NCBI GenBank assembly: GCA_019119145.1
Contig: DWXR01000019.1
Location: 1-8,673 of the forward strand
Origin: Hominenteromicrobium gallistercoris
Lineage (GTDB): Bacteria; Bacillota; Clostridia; Oscillospirales; Acutalibacteraceae
Length of the DNA stretch: 8,673 nt
Direction: 5' to 3'
Position numbers and translations under genes: made by a program. The notes under the pieces are model-generated. The model ran no database searches and was not told the DNA's origin. It saw only the letters and a program-made list of their open reading frames with translations. This document shows, piece by piece, positions 1 to 5,972 of this stretch; position 1 is the stretch's first letter; every line of letters begins with the position of its first letter.

Positions 1-183
1 AATGGCATTGGATGCCTCGGTGCTCTGCACCTTTGCGATCTCCACCAGTTTCTCCAATTCCTCTGGCCGCTGTTTCAGGTACAGTTCCTGCTTTCCGGCC
101 TCTTTATAGATCGCCGCGACCAGACCCAGGATTTCCGAGTCCCACTTCTGCTTACGGATCGCAGAGTAATTGAATGTACGCAT
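1..183 (-). CDS. Fic-family protein, N-terminal fragment (runs off the window)
   Basis: This is the first 61 codons of a gene reading leftward out of the window; no stop is present, so it is truncated only by the window edge. The peptide starts MRTFNYSAIR, contains an E/K-rich helical stretch (YLKQRPEELEKLVEIAK, about residues 35-51) and ends at STEASNAI. This matches, from memory, the N-terminal region of Fic-domain proteins in Firmicutes, where STEASNAIEG carries the inhibitory helix motif [S/T]xxxE[G/N] that blocks the AMP-transferase site. Here SNAI is visible and the expected Glu lies just outside. The catalytic HPFx[D/N]GNGR motif cannot be checked. The ATG at 183 has AAAGGGGG (193-200) nine bases upstream. 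Base composition (about 53% G+C by hand count) is lower than that of the neighbouring core genes, which fits an accessory gene. Fic proteins usually transfer AMP to a target protein; the target here is unknown. Confidence 0.72.
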   Translation of the reverse strand, partial: MRTFNYSAIRKQKWDSEILGLVAAIYKEAGKQELYLKQRPEELEKLVEIAKVQSTEASNAI

Positions 184-211
184 ACCCTTACGCCCCCTTT
201 TATTCCCTCAA

Positions 212-240
212 ATTTTACCATAAAATAATGGAAAATTCAA
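212..240 (-). promoter_or_regulatory. Promoter of the fic-like gene (extended -10)
   Basis: On the minus strand the sequence reads TTGAAT (235-240), a 17-base spacer, then TAAAAT (212-217), with TGG directly before the -10, so it is a TGn extended -10 promoter. The predicted start near 205 gives a leader of about 22 bases that contains the ribosome binding site. The spacer and flanks also form an A+T-rich imperfect inverted repeat (212-221 with 228-236). The promoter lies downstream of the lysS stop, so the fic-like gene is probably an independent unit. Confidence 0.7.
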
Positions 241-341
241 CTTTTGGAGAAAACTCACCCATATCATTATATTATATTAATTTTCAGAGATATCATACAT
301 CTATTAACAGCACCCTCTTCTTCCTCATATTCATCGCTGTT

Positions 342-2291
342 TTAATATAATTTTGCGCCTGCCGGGATGCGGTCGTCCACCATCAGCAGGTTCAGGCCTT
401 CGCGGCCGTTTTCCTCGTGGACTGCGGAGATCAGCATACCTTCGGAATCGATGCCCATCATCTTTCTGGGCGGCAGGTTCACGATCGCGATCGCGGTCTT
501 GCCGACCAGCTCTTCCGGCTCGTAATACTCGTGGATGCCGCTCAGGATCGTGCGTCTGCGCGCCGTTCCGTCGTTCAGGATGAACTTCAGCAGCTTCTTG
601 CTCTTCGGCACCACCTCGCACGCTTCGATCTTGACCGCGCGGAAATCGGATTTCGAGAAGGTCTCAAAGTCCACCATCTCCTCAAACAGCGGCTCGATCT
701 TCACATTCGAGAAGTCGATCTTCTCTGCGGGCTTCGTCTCCGCCTTTTCGGCCGGCTGCGCCGCTTCCGCTCTGCCCGCCGCTTCGCCGCCGAGCGGCTT
801 CATCGTGGGGAACAACAGCACGTCGCGGATCGAGGCGGAATCCGTCAGCAGCATGACGAGACGGTCGACGCCGAAGCCGAGGCCGCCCGTCGGCGGCAGG
901 CCGTATTCCAGCGCCGTGATGTAGTCGTAGTCGACCTGCGCCCTGCAGCTCGGGTCGAGCGCGCGGCGCTCCGCCACCTGCCGCTCGAAGCGGGCCTTCT
1001 GGTCGATCGGGTCGTTCAGCTCGGAGAACGCGTTGCCGAACTCCATCGCGTTGATGAAGTACTCGAAGCGCTCCGTAAAGGCGGGGTCGTCCACCTTGCG
1101 CTTGGCAAGCGGGCTGTTCTCCACCGGGTAATCGTAGATGAACGTCGGCTGGATCAGGTTCTCTTCGACGAACGCGTCGAAGAACTCGGCGAGGATCGCG
1201 CCCTTCGTCGGGATCTCCGGCAGCGCGACGTTGTGCGCCTTCGCCGCTTCGACTGCCTCTTCGTCGGATGCGATCGCCGCGAAGTCGACGCCGCTGTACT
1301 TCTTGACGGCCTCGACCATCGTCATGCGCTCCCAGTGGCTCAGGTCGATCTCCTTGCCCTGGTAGGTGATCTGCAGCGTGCCGCAGACGTTCTGCGCCAC
1401 GGTCTTCATCATTTCCTCGACGAGGTCCATCATGCCGTGGTAGTCCGTGTACGCCTGGTACAGCTCGATCGTCGTGAATTCGGGGTTGTGCTTCGTGTCC
1501 ATGCCCTCGTTGCGGAAGATACGGCCCACCTCGTAGACGCGGTCCATGCCGCCGACGATGAGGCGCTTCAGGTACAGCTCCGTTTCGATGCGCAGGACCA
1601 TGTCCATATCCAACGTGTTGTGGTGCGTCAGGAACGGGCGCGCCGCCGCGCCGATCTCAAACGGCGTGAGGATCGGCGTGTCGACCTCGAGGAAGCCCTT
1701 GCCGTCCAGGTAGCTGCGCAGCTCGCGCAGGATCTGGCTGCGCTTTTTGAAGGTGTCCTTCACCTCGGGGTTGACGATCAGGTCCACGTAGCGCTGGCGG
1801 TAGCGCATGTCCGTATTCGTCAGGCCGTGGTACTTCTCAGGCAGCACCTGCAGGCTCTTCGAAAGCAGCGTGACCGACACGGCCTTCACGGAGATCTCGC
1901 CGGTCTTCGTGCGGAACACCTCGCCGCGGACGCCGACGATGTCGCCGATGTCGTACTTCTTGAACGCCTTGTACGGCTCTTCGCCGACCATATCGCGCGC
2001 GACATAGCACTGGATGCTGCCGCCGAAATCCTGCACGTTGCAGAACGAGGCCTTGCCCATGATGCGCTTGGCCATCATGCGGCCGGCAATCGAGACCTCC
2101 TGCCCTTCGAGCGCGTCGAAGTCGGCTTTGATCGCGTCGCTGTGGTGCGTAACGTCGTATTTTGTAATCGTAAACGGGTCGTTGCCGTCCTGCACGAGCT
2201 GCGCGAGCTTTTCGCGGCGCAGGCGCAGAATCTCGTTGATTTCCTCCTGCGACTGCTGCGCAGGCACTTCGGGCATGTTCTTCTCTGCCAT
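342..2291 (-). CDS. lysS: Class II lysyl-tRNA synthetase with C-terminal tRNA-binding domain
   Basis: LysRS charges tRNA-Lys with lysine in the cytoplasm, using ATP. The protein is 649 aa, against about 500 aa for ordinary bacterial LysS. Domains in order: helical N-terminus (1-60), anticodon-binding OB fold (about 65-150), class II core with motif 1 region (GFLEVDTPIL, about 199-208), motif 2 (GRIFRNEGMDTKHNPEF, 256-272) and motif 3 (GLGFGVDRLVML, 470-481). A linker rich in Ala, Glu and Lys (about 503-524) leads to an EMAPII/MetRS-beta-like tRNA-binding domain (about 538-649; FRAVKIEACEVVPKSKKLLK, then the NLPPRKMMGIDSEGMLISA segment). I chose the ATG at 2291 because AAAGGA (2301-2306) sits nine bases upstream; an ATG at 2309 has its AGGA almost touching the start. 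It lies 68 bp downstream of greA, with a terminator between. The loop normally reading IPGG/IAGG before AAARPF reads FEIG here. Confidence 0.96.
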   Translation of the reverse strand: MAEKNMPEVPAQQSQEEINEILRLRREKLAQLVQDGNDPFTITKYDVTHHSDAIKADFDALEGQEVSIAGRMMAKRIMGKASFCNVQDFGGSIQCYVARDMVGEEPYKAFKKYDIGDIVGVRGEVFRTKTGEISVKAVSVTLLSKSLQVLPEKYHGLTNTDMRYRQRYVDLIVNPEVKDTFKKRSQILRELRSYLDGKGFLEVDTPILTPFEIGAAARPFLTHHNTLDMDMVLRIETELYLKRLIVGGMDRVYEVGRIFRNEGMDTKHNPEFTTIELYQAYTDYHGMMDLVEEMMKTVAQNVCGTLQITYQGKEIDLSHWERMTMVEAVKKYSGVDFAAIASDEEAVEAAKAHNVALPEIPTKGAILAEFFDAFVEENLIQPTFIYDYPVENSPLAKRKVDDPAFTERFEYFINAMEFGNAFSELNDPIDQKARFERQVAERRALDPSCRAQVDYDYITALEYGLPPTGGLGFGVDRLVMLLTDSASIRDVLLFPTMKPLGGEAAGRAEAAQPAEKAETKPAEKIDFSNVKIEPLFEEMVDFETFSKSDFRAVKIEACEVVPKSKKLLKFILNDGTARRRTILSGIHEYYEPEELVGKTAIAIVNLPPRKMMGIDSEGMLISAVHEENGREGLNLLMVDDRIPAGAKLY

Positions 2292-2300
2292 TTGCTCTTT

Positions 2301-2306
2301 TCCTTT
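2301..2306 (-). promoter_or_regulatory. lysS ribosome binding site (decides the start)
   Basis: The minus strand reads AAAGGA, nine bases before the ATG at 2291. It overlaps the first codons of the longer alternative start at 2309, which argues against that start. Confidence 0.7.
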
Positions 2307-2318
2307 CATTTCCTGGAT

Positions 2319-2352
2319 AAAAAAGGGCGGACGGAGCCGCTCCGACCGCCCT
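2319..2352 (-). terminator. Intrinsic terminator between greA and lysS
   Basis: On the minus strand a hairpin forms from AGGGCGG (2346-2352) and CCGCCCT (2324-2330), a T-T mismatch (2345/2331), then CGGAG (2340-2344) with CTCCG (2332-2336) around a 3-base loop, followed at once by a run of T (complement of the A run at 2319-2324). Thus 12 paired bases are followed by a U tract. It begins just after the greA stop and ends about 12 bases before the lysS ribosome binding site, leaving no room for a promoter downstream of it. Confidence 0.85.
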
Positions 2353-2359
2353 GACTTGA

Positions 2360-2842
2360 TTAAGATACGGAGAGGATCGTATAGACCACGATGCCGCCGG
2401 GCGTTTCAACCTCGACGCTGTCGCCGAGCTTCGCGCCGACCAGCGCCTTGCCTACAGCGGATTCATCGGAAATCTTGCCGAGCCGCGGATTCGCCTCATT
2501 CGAACCGACGATGCTGAACTCGCGCGTCGCTTCCGTGCCGTCGCCGCGCTTGTAGGCAACGGTCACATTCGAGCCGATGTGCACCTTGTCCGCATCCTGC
2601 TCGGTTTTCTCGATGACCTTCGCGTTGTTGAGCATAACCTCGAGGTCTGCAATGCGGGCTTCCAGAATCGCCTGGTCGTTTTTCGCTTCATCATATTCGC
2701 TGTTTTCGGAAAGGTCGCCGAAGGAGAGCGCCACCTTGATTTTTTCCGCCACTTCCTTGCGGCGGACGACCTTCAGGTAATCGAGTTCTTTTTCGAGCGC
2801 CTCACGGCCTTCTTCCGTGACATAATATGCCTTTTCTGCCAT
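2360..2842 (-). CDS. greA: Transcription elongation factor GreA
   Basis: GreA enters the secondary channel of RNA polymerase and stimulates cleavage of backtracked transcripts, rescuing arrested complexes. The protein is 160 aa, the usual family length (about 158). The N-terminal half is the antiparallel coiled coil (about 8-76) with the tip motif FGDLSENSEYDEAK (41-54), which contains the acidic residues that place the catalytic Mg2+. The C-terminal half is the FKBP-like domain (about 84-160; the IVGSNEANPRLGKIS and VGDSVEVETPGG-type segments are recognisable). The ATG at 2842 has AAAGGTGG (2853-2860) ten bases upstream; the reading frame stays open to 3115, but that extension has no family similarity and runs through the promoter. 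It is the first gene ahead of lysS, a neighbourhood I recognise from other Firmicutes. Its promoter is a perfect consensus. Confidence 0.97.
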   Translation of the reverse strand: MAEKAYYVTEEGREALEKELDYLKVVRRKEVAEKIKVALSFGDLSENSEYDEAKNDQAILEARIADLEVMLNNAKVIEKTEQDADKVHIGSNVTVAYKRGDGTEATREFSIVGSNEANPRLGKISDESAVGKALVGAKLGDSVEVETPGGIVVYTILSVS

Positions 2843-2903
2843 TCTATAGCAACCACCTTTATCTGATATTCTGTAAAGCGGGTTTTTCTCACCAATGCAT
2901 TCT

Positions 2904-2932
2904 ATTATAGTGATTCCGCGCGGAAATGTCAA
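2904..2932 (-). promoter_or_regulatory. Perfect-consensus promoter of greA(-lysS)
   Basis: The minus strand reads TTGACA (2927-2932), a 17-base spacer (2910-2926), then TATAAT (2904-2909): both hexamers match the sigma-A/sigma-70 consensus exactly at the optimal spacing. The predicted start is near 2897, giving a leader of about 55 bases to the greA ATG. The spacer contains the perfect palindrome TTCCGCGCGGAA (2914-2925). Confidence 0.9.
2914..2925. repeat. 12-bp perfect palindrome in the greA promoter spacer (possible operator)
   Basis: TTCCGCGCGGAA is its own reverse complement and lies wholly between the -35 and -10 of the greA promoter. A bound dimer there would block RNA polymerase. Its right part, GCGCGGAAA (2918-2926), recurs once at 3011-3019 in the same intergenic region. 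No regulator is identified; the operator role is inference. Confidence 0.4.
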
Positions 2933-3043
2933 TGTTTTTTCGGCTTTGCGCCGCGGTTTTCGGGCAAAAAACGGGGCGCGCCGCGCCGCCCTGCGCGCGG
3001 CCGGAAAACGGCGCGGAAAAACCGGATTTTTTGCGCGCGGGAA
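2933..3043. other. Divergent spacer of G+C blocks with A/T tracts
   Basis: About 110 bp between the -35 of the greA promoter and the -35 of the panT promoter, with no credible gene. It is made almost entirely of G/C blocks interrupted by short A or T runs (2935-2940, 2945-2947, 2957-2960, 2966-2971, 3005-3008, 3017-3021, 3027-3032), several about 10-12 bp apart. It holds the direct repeat TGCGCGCGG (2992-3000 and 3032-3040) and GCGCGGAAA (3011-3019, also in the greA promoter). It may be curved or a protein-binding region; function is unknown. Confidence 0.4.
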
Positions 3044-3072
3044 TTGTATTTCAGCGAAAACTGTGCTACAAT
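3044..3072 (+). promoter_or_regulatory. Promoter of panT-coaX (extended -10)
   Basis: TTGTAT (3044-3049), 17-base spacer, TACAAT (3067-3072) preceded by TGC, giving a TGn extended -10. The predicted start near 3079 leaves a leader of about 52 bases, which contains a small hairpin (TCTCC/GGAGA, about 3091-3104) and then the ribosome binding site AAGGAGG (3114-3120). Confidence 0.75.
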
Positions 3073-3130
3073 TTTCCCGTATTGTATTGTATCTCCTTTC
3101 GGAGAATAATAACAAGGAGGAAAACTGAAT

Positions 3131-3763
3131 ATGAAATCGAAGTTCAACGTAAAGCAGCTCACCCTGCTGGCCATGCTGGTCGCGGTGCTGCTGCTGATGG
3201 CCTTCACGCCGCTCGGGTACCTCAACATCGGGCTGCTGGCAATCACGTTCAACGTCATTCCCGTCGCCATCGGCGCGATCGCGCTCGGACCTGCAGGTGG
3301 TCTCATCGCAGGATCCGTTTTCGGGCTGACCAGCTTTCTGCAGTGCATCGGCATCGGCGGCCTGAGTCCGCTCGGCTCGACGCTGTTCAGCATCAACCCG
3401 TTTTTCACGATCGTGCTGTGCTTTGTCCCCCGCATGCTGGACGGCTTCCTGCTCGGCTATATTTTCCGCATCGTCGGCCGCTTTAGCCGCACCGCCGCTT
3501 GCTTTGTGACGGGCTTCTTCGCGGCGTTTCTGAACACGGCGTTCTACATGAGCGCGCTCGTGCTGCTCTTCGGCCGGACGGAGTACCTGCAGGGCCTCAT
3601 AAACGGCCGGAACATTCTGGTTTTCATCTGCGCCTTTGTCGGCCCCAACGCCATTTTCGAGATGCTCTCCTCAACGATCATCACGGGCGCGGTGGGCACC
3701 GTGCTGTGCAAGGCAAGGCTTGTGCCCGAAGCGCCGAAATCTGCAAAAAATTCCGAAAAATAA
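3131..3763 (+). CDS. panT: ECF transporter S component, probably pantothenate-specific (PanT-like)
   Basis: A 210-aa very hydrophobic protein with about six predicted membrane segments (roughly 10-28, 33-52, 55-70, 87-112, 121-147, 160-195) and a short polar C-terminal tail. The length, the N-terminal LTLLAMLVAVLLLMAFTPLG and the following NIGLLAITFNVIPVAIGAI and GPAGGLIAG segments are typical of substrate-binding S components of energy-coupling factor vitamin importers. These need a shared EcfA/A'/T module encoded elsewhere. The substrate call comes from context: the gene is 15 bp upstream of coaX on the same strand, so import and phosphorylation of pantothenate would be co-expressed. The start at 3131 has a perfect AAGGAGG ten bases upstream. 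The S-component call is firm; PanT rather than another vitamin or queuosine-precursor carrier is inference from the neighbour and remembered similarity. Confidence 0.78.
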   Translation: MKSKFNVKQLTLLAMLVAVLLLMAFTPLGYLNIGLLAITFNVIPVAIGAIALGPAGGLIAGSVFGLTSFLQCIGIGGLSPLGSTLFSINPFFTIVLCFVPRMLDGFLLGYIFRIVGRFSRTAACFVTGFFAAFLNTAFYMSALVLLFGRTEYLQGLINGRNILVFICAFVGPNAIFEMLSSTIITGAVGTVLCKARLVPEAPKSAKNSEK

Positions 3764-3778
3764 GGAAGATCAAACATT

Positions 3779-4552
3779 ATGGTTCTCGCCATTGATATTG
3801 GAAATACAAATATTGTGCTCGGCTGCTGCCGCGGCGAGGAGGTCCTCTTCCGCGAGCGCGTCTCGACGGTCCACACCTCCACCGTTCTGGAGTACGCAGC
3901 GATCCTGCGCACCGCGTTCGAGATGAACCGCATCGACCCCGCCGACATCCACGGCGCGATCATTTCGTCCGTCGTGCCGCCCGTGACCGGCACGATGAAG
4001 GCCGCCGTTCAGAAATACCTGCACGTCGCGCCGCTCGTCGTCGGCCCCGGCATCAAGACCGGCCTGCGCATCCAGATCGACAACCCCGCCCAGCTCGGCA
4101 GCGACCTCGTCGTCGACGCCGTGGCGGGCATACACAACTACCCCCTGCCGCAGATCATCATCGATATGGGCACGGCGACGACGGTCTCCGTCATCGACCG
4201 CGAGGGCAACTACCGCGGCGGCATGATCCTGCCGGGCGTCGTCGTCTCCAGCGACTCGCTCATCAGCCGCACCGCGCAGCTGCAGAAGGTCGCGTTCGAG
4301 GTGCCGAAGAACCTGATCGGCCGCAATACGATCGACTGCATGAAGAGCGGCATCCTGTACGGGAACGCCGGCGCGCTCGACGGCCTGATCGACCGCATCA
4401 ATGCGGAGCTCGACGAGCCGTGCACGGTCATCGCGACCGGCGGCCTCGCCGGTGTGATCACGCCGCTCTGCCGCAATAAGATTCTGCTGGACGACGACCT
4501 GCTGCTCAAGGGGCTCCTGCTCCTCTACAACAAAAACACGCCTACGGATTAA
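3779..4552 (+). CDS. coaX: Type III pantothenate kinase
   Basis: CoaX phosphorylates pantothenate with ATP, the first step of coenzyme A synthesis. The protein is 257 aa, the normal length for this ASKHA-fold enzyme. Visible motifs are the first phosphate loop DIGNTN (6-11), the GPGIKTGL pantothenate-site segment (89-96), the catalytic Asp in GSDL (D109), the second phosphate loop DMGTATT (129-135), the GGMILPG segment (147-153) and ATGGLA (219-224). The usual GADR motif, as in the Bacillus subtilis enzyme, reads GSDL here: the catalytic Asp is kept but the Arg is Leu. The ATG is preceded by AAGGA (3762-3766) overlapping the panT stop; the 12-base spacing is slightly long. It is the second gene of the panT-coaX operon and is followed by a strong terminator. 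Confidence 0.95.
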   Translation: MVLAIDIGNTNIVLGCCRGEEVLFRERVSTVHTSTVLEYAAILRTAFEMNRIDPADIHGAIISSVVPPVTGTMKAAVQKYLHVAPLVVGPGIKTGLRIQIDNPAQLGSDLVVDAVAGIHNYPLPQIIIDMGTATTVSVIDREGNYRGGMILPGVVVSSDSLISRTAQLQKVAFEVPKNLIGRNTIDCMKSGILYGNAGALDGLIDRINAELDEPCTVIATGGLAGVITPLCRNKILLDDDLLLKGLLLLYNKNTPTD

Positions 4553-4568
4553 GGCAATACAATACACA

Positions 4569-4599
4569 GGGCCGGCGCAAAAAACGCCGGCCCTTTTTT
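4569..4599 (+). terminator. Intrinsic terminator of panT-coaX
   Basis: A perfect 9-bp stem, GGGCCGGCG (4569-4577) with CGCCGGCCC (4585-4593), a 7-base A-rich loop and six T (4594-4599). It lies 16 bases after the coaX stop, between convergent coaX and rarA. In the leftward direction the stem is not followed by a clean T run, so it probably serves coaX mainly. Confidence 0.93.
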
Positions 4600-4640
4600 A
4601 TGTCCACAGAAGCCGCGTTCTCAATTGTCCCCTCCAAATC

Positions 4641-5972
4641 TCACGCCTCGTCCTTGCGGTGCGCCGCCTTCCACGCTTCGATCTGCCGCAGGCGCTCCCG
4701 GACGCGGGCCTCGCTGCCCTCGCCGGTCGGCCTGTAGTACTTTCTGTCCTTCAGCGAATCCGGCAGGCACTGCATGGCCGTCAGCTTGTCCGCCGTGTTG
4801 TGGGCGTATTCGTAGCCCTCGCCGTAGTGCAGCTCCTGCATGAGCTTCGTCGGCGCGTTCCGGATGATCAGCGGCACCGGCTCGGCCAGCATCTTCTCGG
4901 CGTCGCGCTTTGCGCTCTCGTACGCCGTGTACAGCGCGTTCGATTTCGGCGCCATCGAGAGGTAGACGACCGCGTGCGTCAGGTTGACCGAGCACTCCGG
5001 CATGCCGATGAAATGGCTCGCCTGATAGGCCGCGACGGCGATCTCCAGCGCGCGGCTGTCGGCCATGCCGACGTCCTCGCTCGCGAAGCGGATCAGCCTG
5101 CGCGCCACGTAGAGCGGGTCCTCGCCGGCCTCCAGCATGCGCGCGAGCCAGTACACGGCGGCGTCCGGATCGCTGTTGCGCATCGACTTGTGCAGCGCGG
5201 AAATGATGTTGTAGTGCTCCTCGCCCTTCTTGTCGTAAAGCAGCGATTTTTTGTTGATGCACTGCTCGAGCGTCTCCATCGTCACGGTTGTTACGTCCCC
5301 CTCGCGCCGCCCGTTGAGCACGACCATTTCGAGCGTGCCGAGCGCCGTGCGGGCGTCGCCGTTCGCAAACGCGGCGATCATGCCGAGCATCTCGTCCGTG
5401 ATCCGCACCGTCTGGCCGCCGAAGCCGCGCGGGTCCGTCAGCGTCCGGCGCAGAAGCGCGGTGAGCTCCGCCTCGGTGAGCGCCTGCAGGACGAACACCT
5501 TGCAGCGGGACAACAGCGCGGCGTTGACCTCGAACGACGGGTTTTCCGTCGTCGCGCCGATCAAAACGATGCTGCCCTTCTCCACAAACGGCAGGAAGGC
5601 GTCCTGCTGCGCTTTGTTGAAGCGGTGGATCTCGTCGATGAACAGCAGTGTGCGCTCGCCGAGGATGGCGTTGCGGTCCGCTTCGTTCATCACCTCGCGG
5701 ATCTCCTTGATGCCGCTCGTGACCGCGCTGAAATTGATGAAATTCGCCTGCGTGCGTCCGGCGATGATCCGCGCAAGCGTCGTCTTGCCGACACCCGGCG
5801 GCCCCCAGAAGATCATCGAGCTGACGCGGTCCTCCTCGATGAGCTGGCGCAGCACCTTGCCCTCGCCCAGCAGATGCGTCTGCCCCACGAATTCATCGAG
5901 CGTCCGCGGGCGCATCCGCGTCGCGAGCGGCACGTCCTGCTGGGGCTTTTCAAACAGGGTCTGCTGTCTCAT
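4641..5972 (-). CDS. rarA: Replication-associated recombination protein RarA/MgsA (AAA+ ATPase)
   Basis: RarA (MgsA; Mgs1/WRNIP1 homologue) is a clamp-loader-like AAA+ ATPase that acts at stalled replication forks. The protein is 443 aa, the normal length. Motifs: Walker A GPPGVGKTT (57-65), Walker B LLFIDEIHRF (109-118), sensor 1 GATTEN (139-144), arginine finger in LLSRC (R156), sensor-2 type GDARTAL, and the C-terminal tetramerisation region typical of the family (SEDVGMADSRAL, GMPECSVNLTHAVVYLS, then the HYGEGYEYAHNT segment). The ATG at 5972 has AAAGGAGG (5979-5986) six bases upstream; an in-frame extension to 6071 is Arg-rich, unlike RarA, and lies inside the upstream gene. The N-terminus MRQQTLFEKP contains QQTLF, which resembles a sliding-clamp-binding pentapeptide. 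It overlaps the upstream esterase gene by 23 bp, so translation is probably coupled. No clear terminator of its own is seen. Confidence 0.95.
   Translation of the reverse strand: MRQQTLFEKPQQDVPLATRMRPRTLDEFVGQTHLLGEGKVLRQLIEEDRVSSMIFWGPPGVGKTTLARIIAGRTQANFINFSAVTSGIKEIREVMNEADRNAILGERTLLFIDEIHRFNKAQQDAFLPFVEKGSIVLIGATTENPSFEVNAALLSRCKVFVLQALTEAELTALLRRTLTDPRGFGGQTVRITDEMLGMIAAFANGDARTALGTLEMVVLNGRREGDVTTVTMETLEQCINKKSLLYDKKGEEHYNIISALHKSMRNSDPDAAVYWLARMLEAGEDPLYVARRLIRFASEDVGMADSRALEIAVAAYQASHFIGMPECSVNLTHAVVYLSMAPKSNALYTAYESAKRDAEKMLAEPVPLIIRNAPTKLMQELHYGEGYEYAHNTADKLTAMQCLPDSLKDRKYYRPTGEGSEARVRERLRQIEAWKAAHRKDEA

Noticed and set aside
306..341. AACAGC/GCTGTT inverted repeat just after lysS as a terminator
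   Set aside because: The stem is only 6 bp with a 24-base loop and no T run on the minus strand; I see no convincing terminator for lysS before the window's fic-like gene.
299..341. Tiny minus-strand ORF (about 13 codons, MNMRKKRVLL...) downstream of lysS
   Set aside because: Too short to support, no separate ribosome binding site at sensible distance, and it may be chance in A+T-rich spacer.
417..2354. 645-codon open frame on the plus strand, opposite lysS
   Set aside because: It is antisense to a clear LysRS gene. Its translation is Arg/Asp/Val/Leu-rich with no family resemblance, as expected when G+C-rich third positions remove stops from the opposite strand.
2843..3115. N-terminal extension of greA
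   Set aside because: It would translate through the greA promoter and A/T-tract spacer, has no GreA similarity, and GreA from 2842 already has full family length with a ribosome binding site.
4601..4640. Shine-Dalgarno-like GGAGGGG just after the rarA stop, with a possible TTG-started 8-residue ORF
   Set aside because: Only a few codons long before a stop, and there is no gene downstream on that strand; likely chance.
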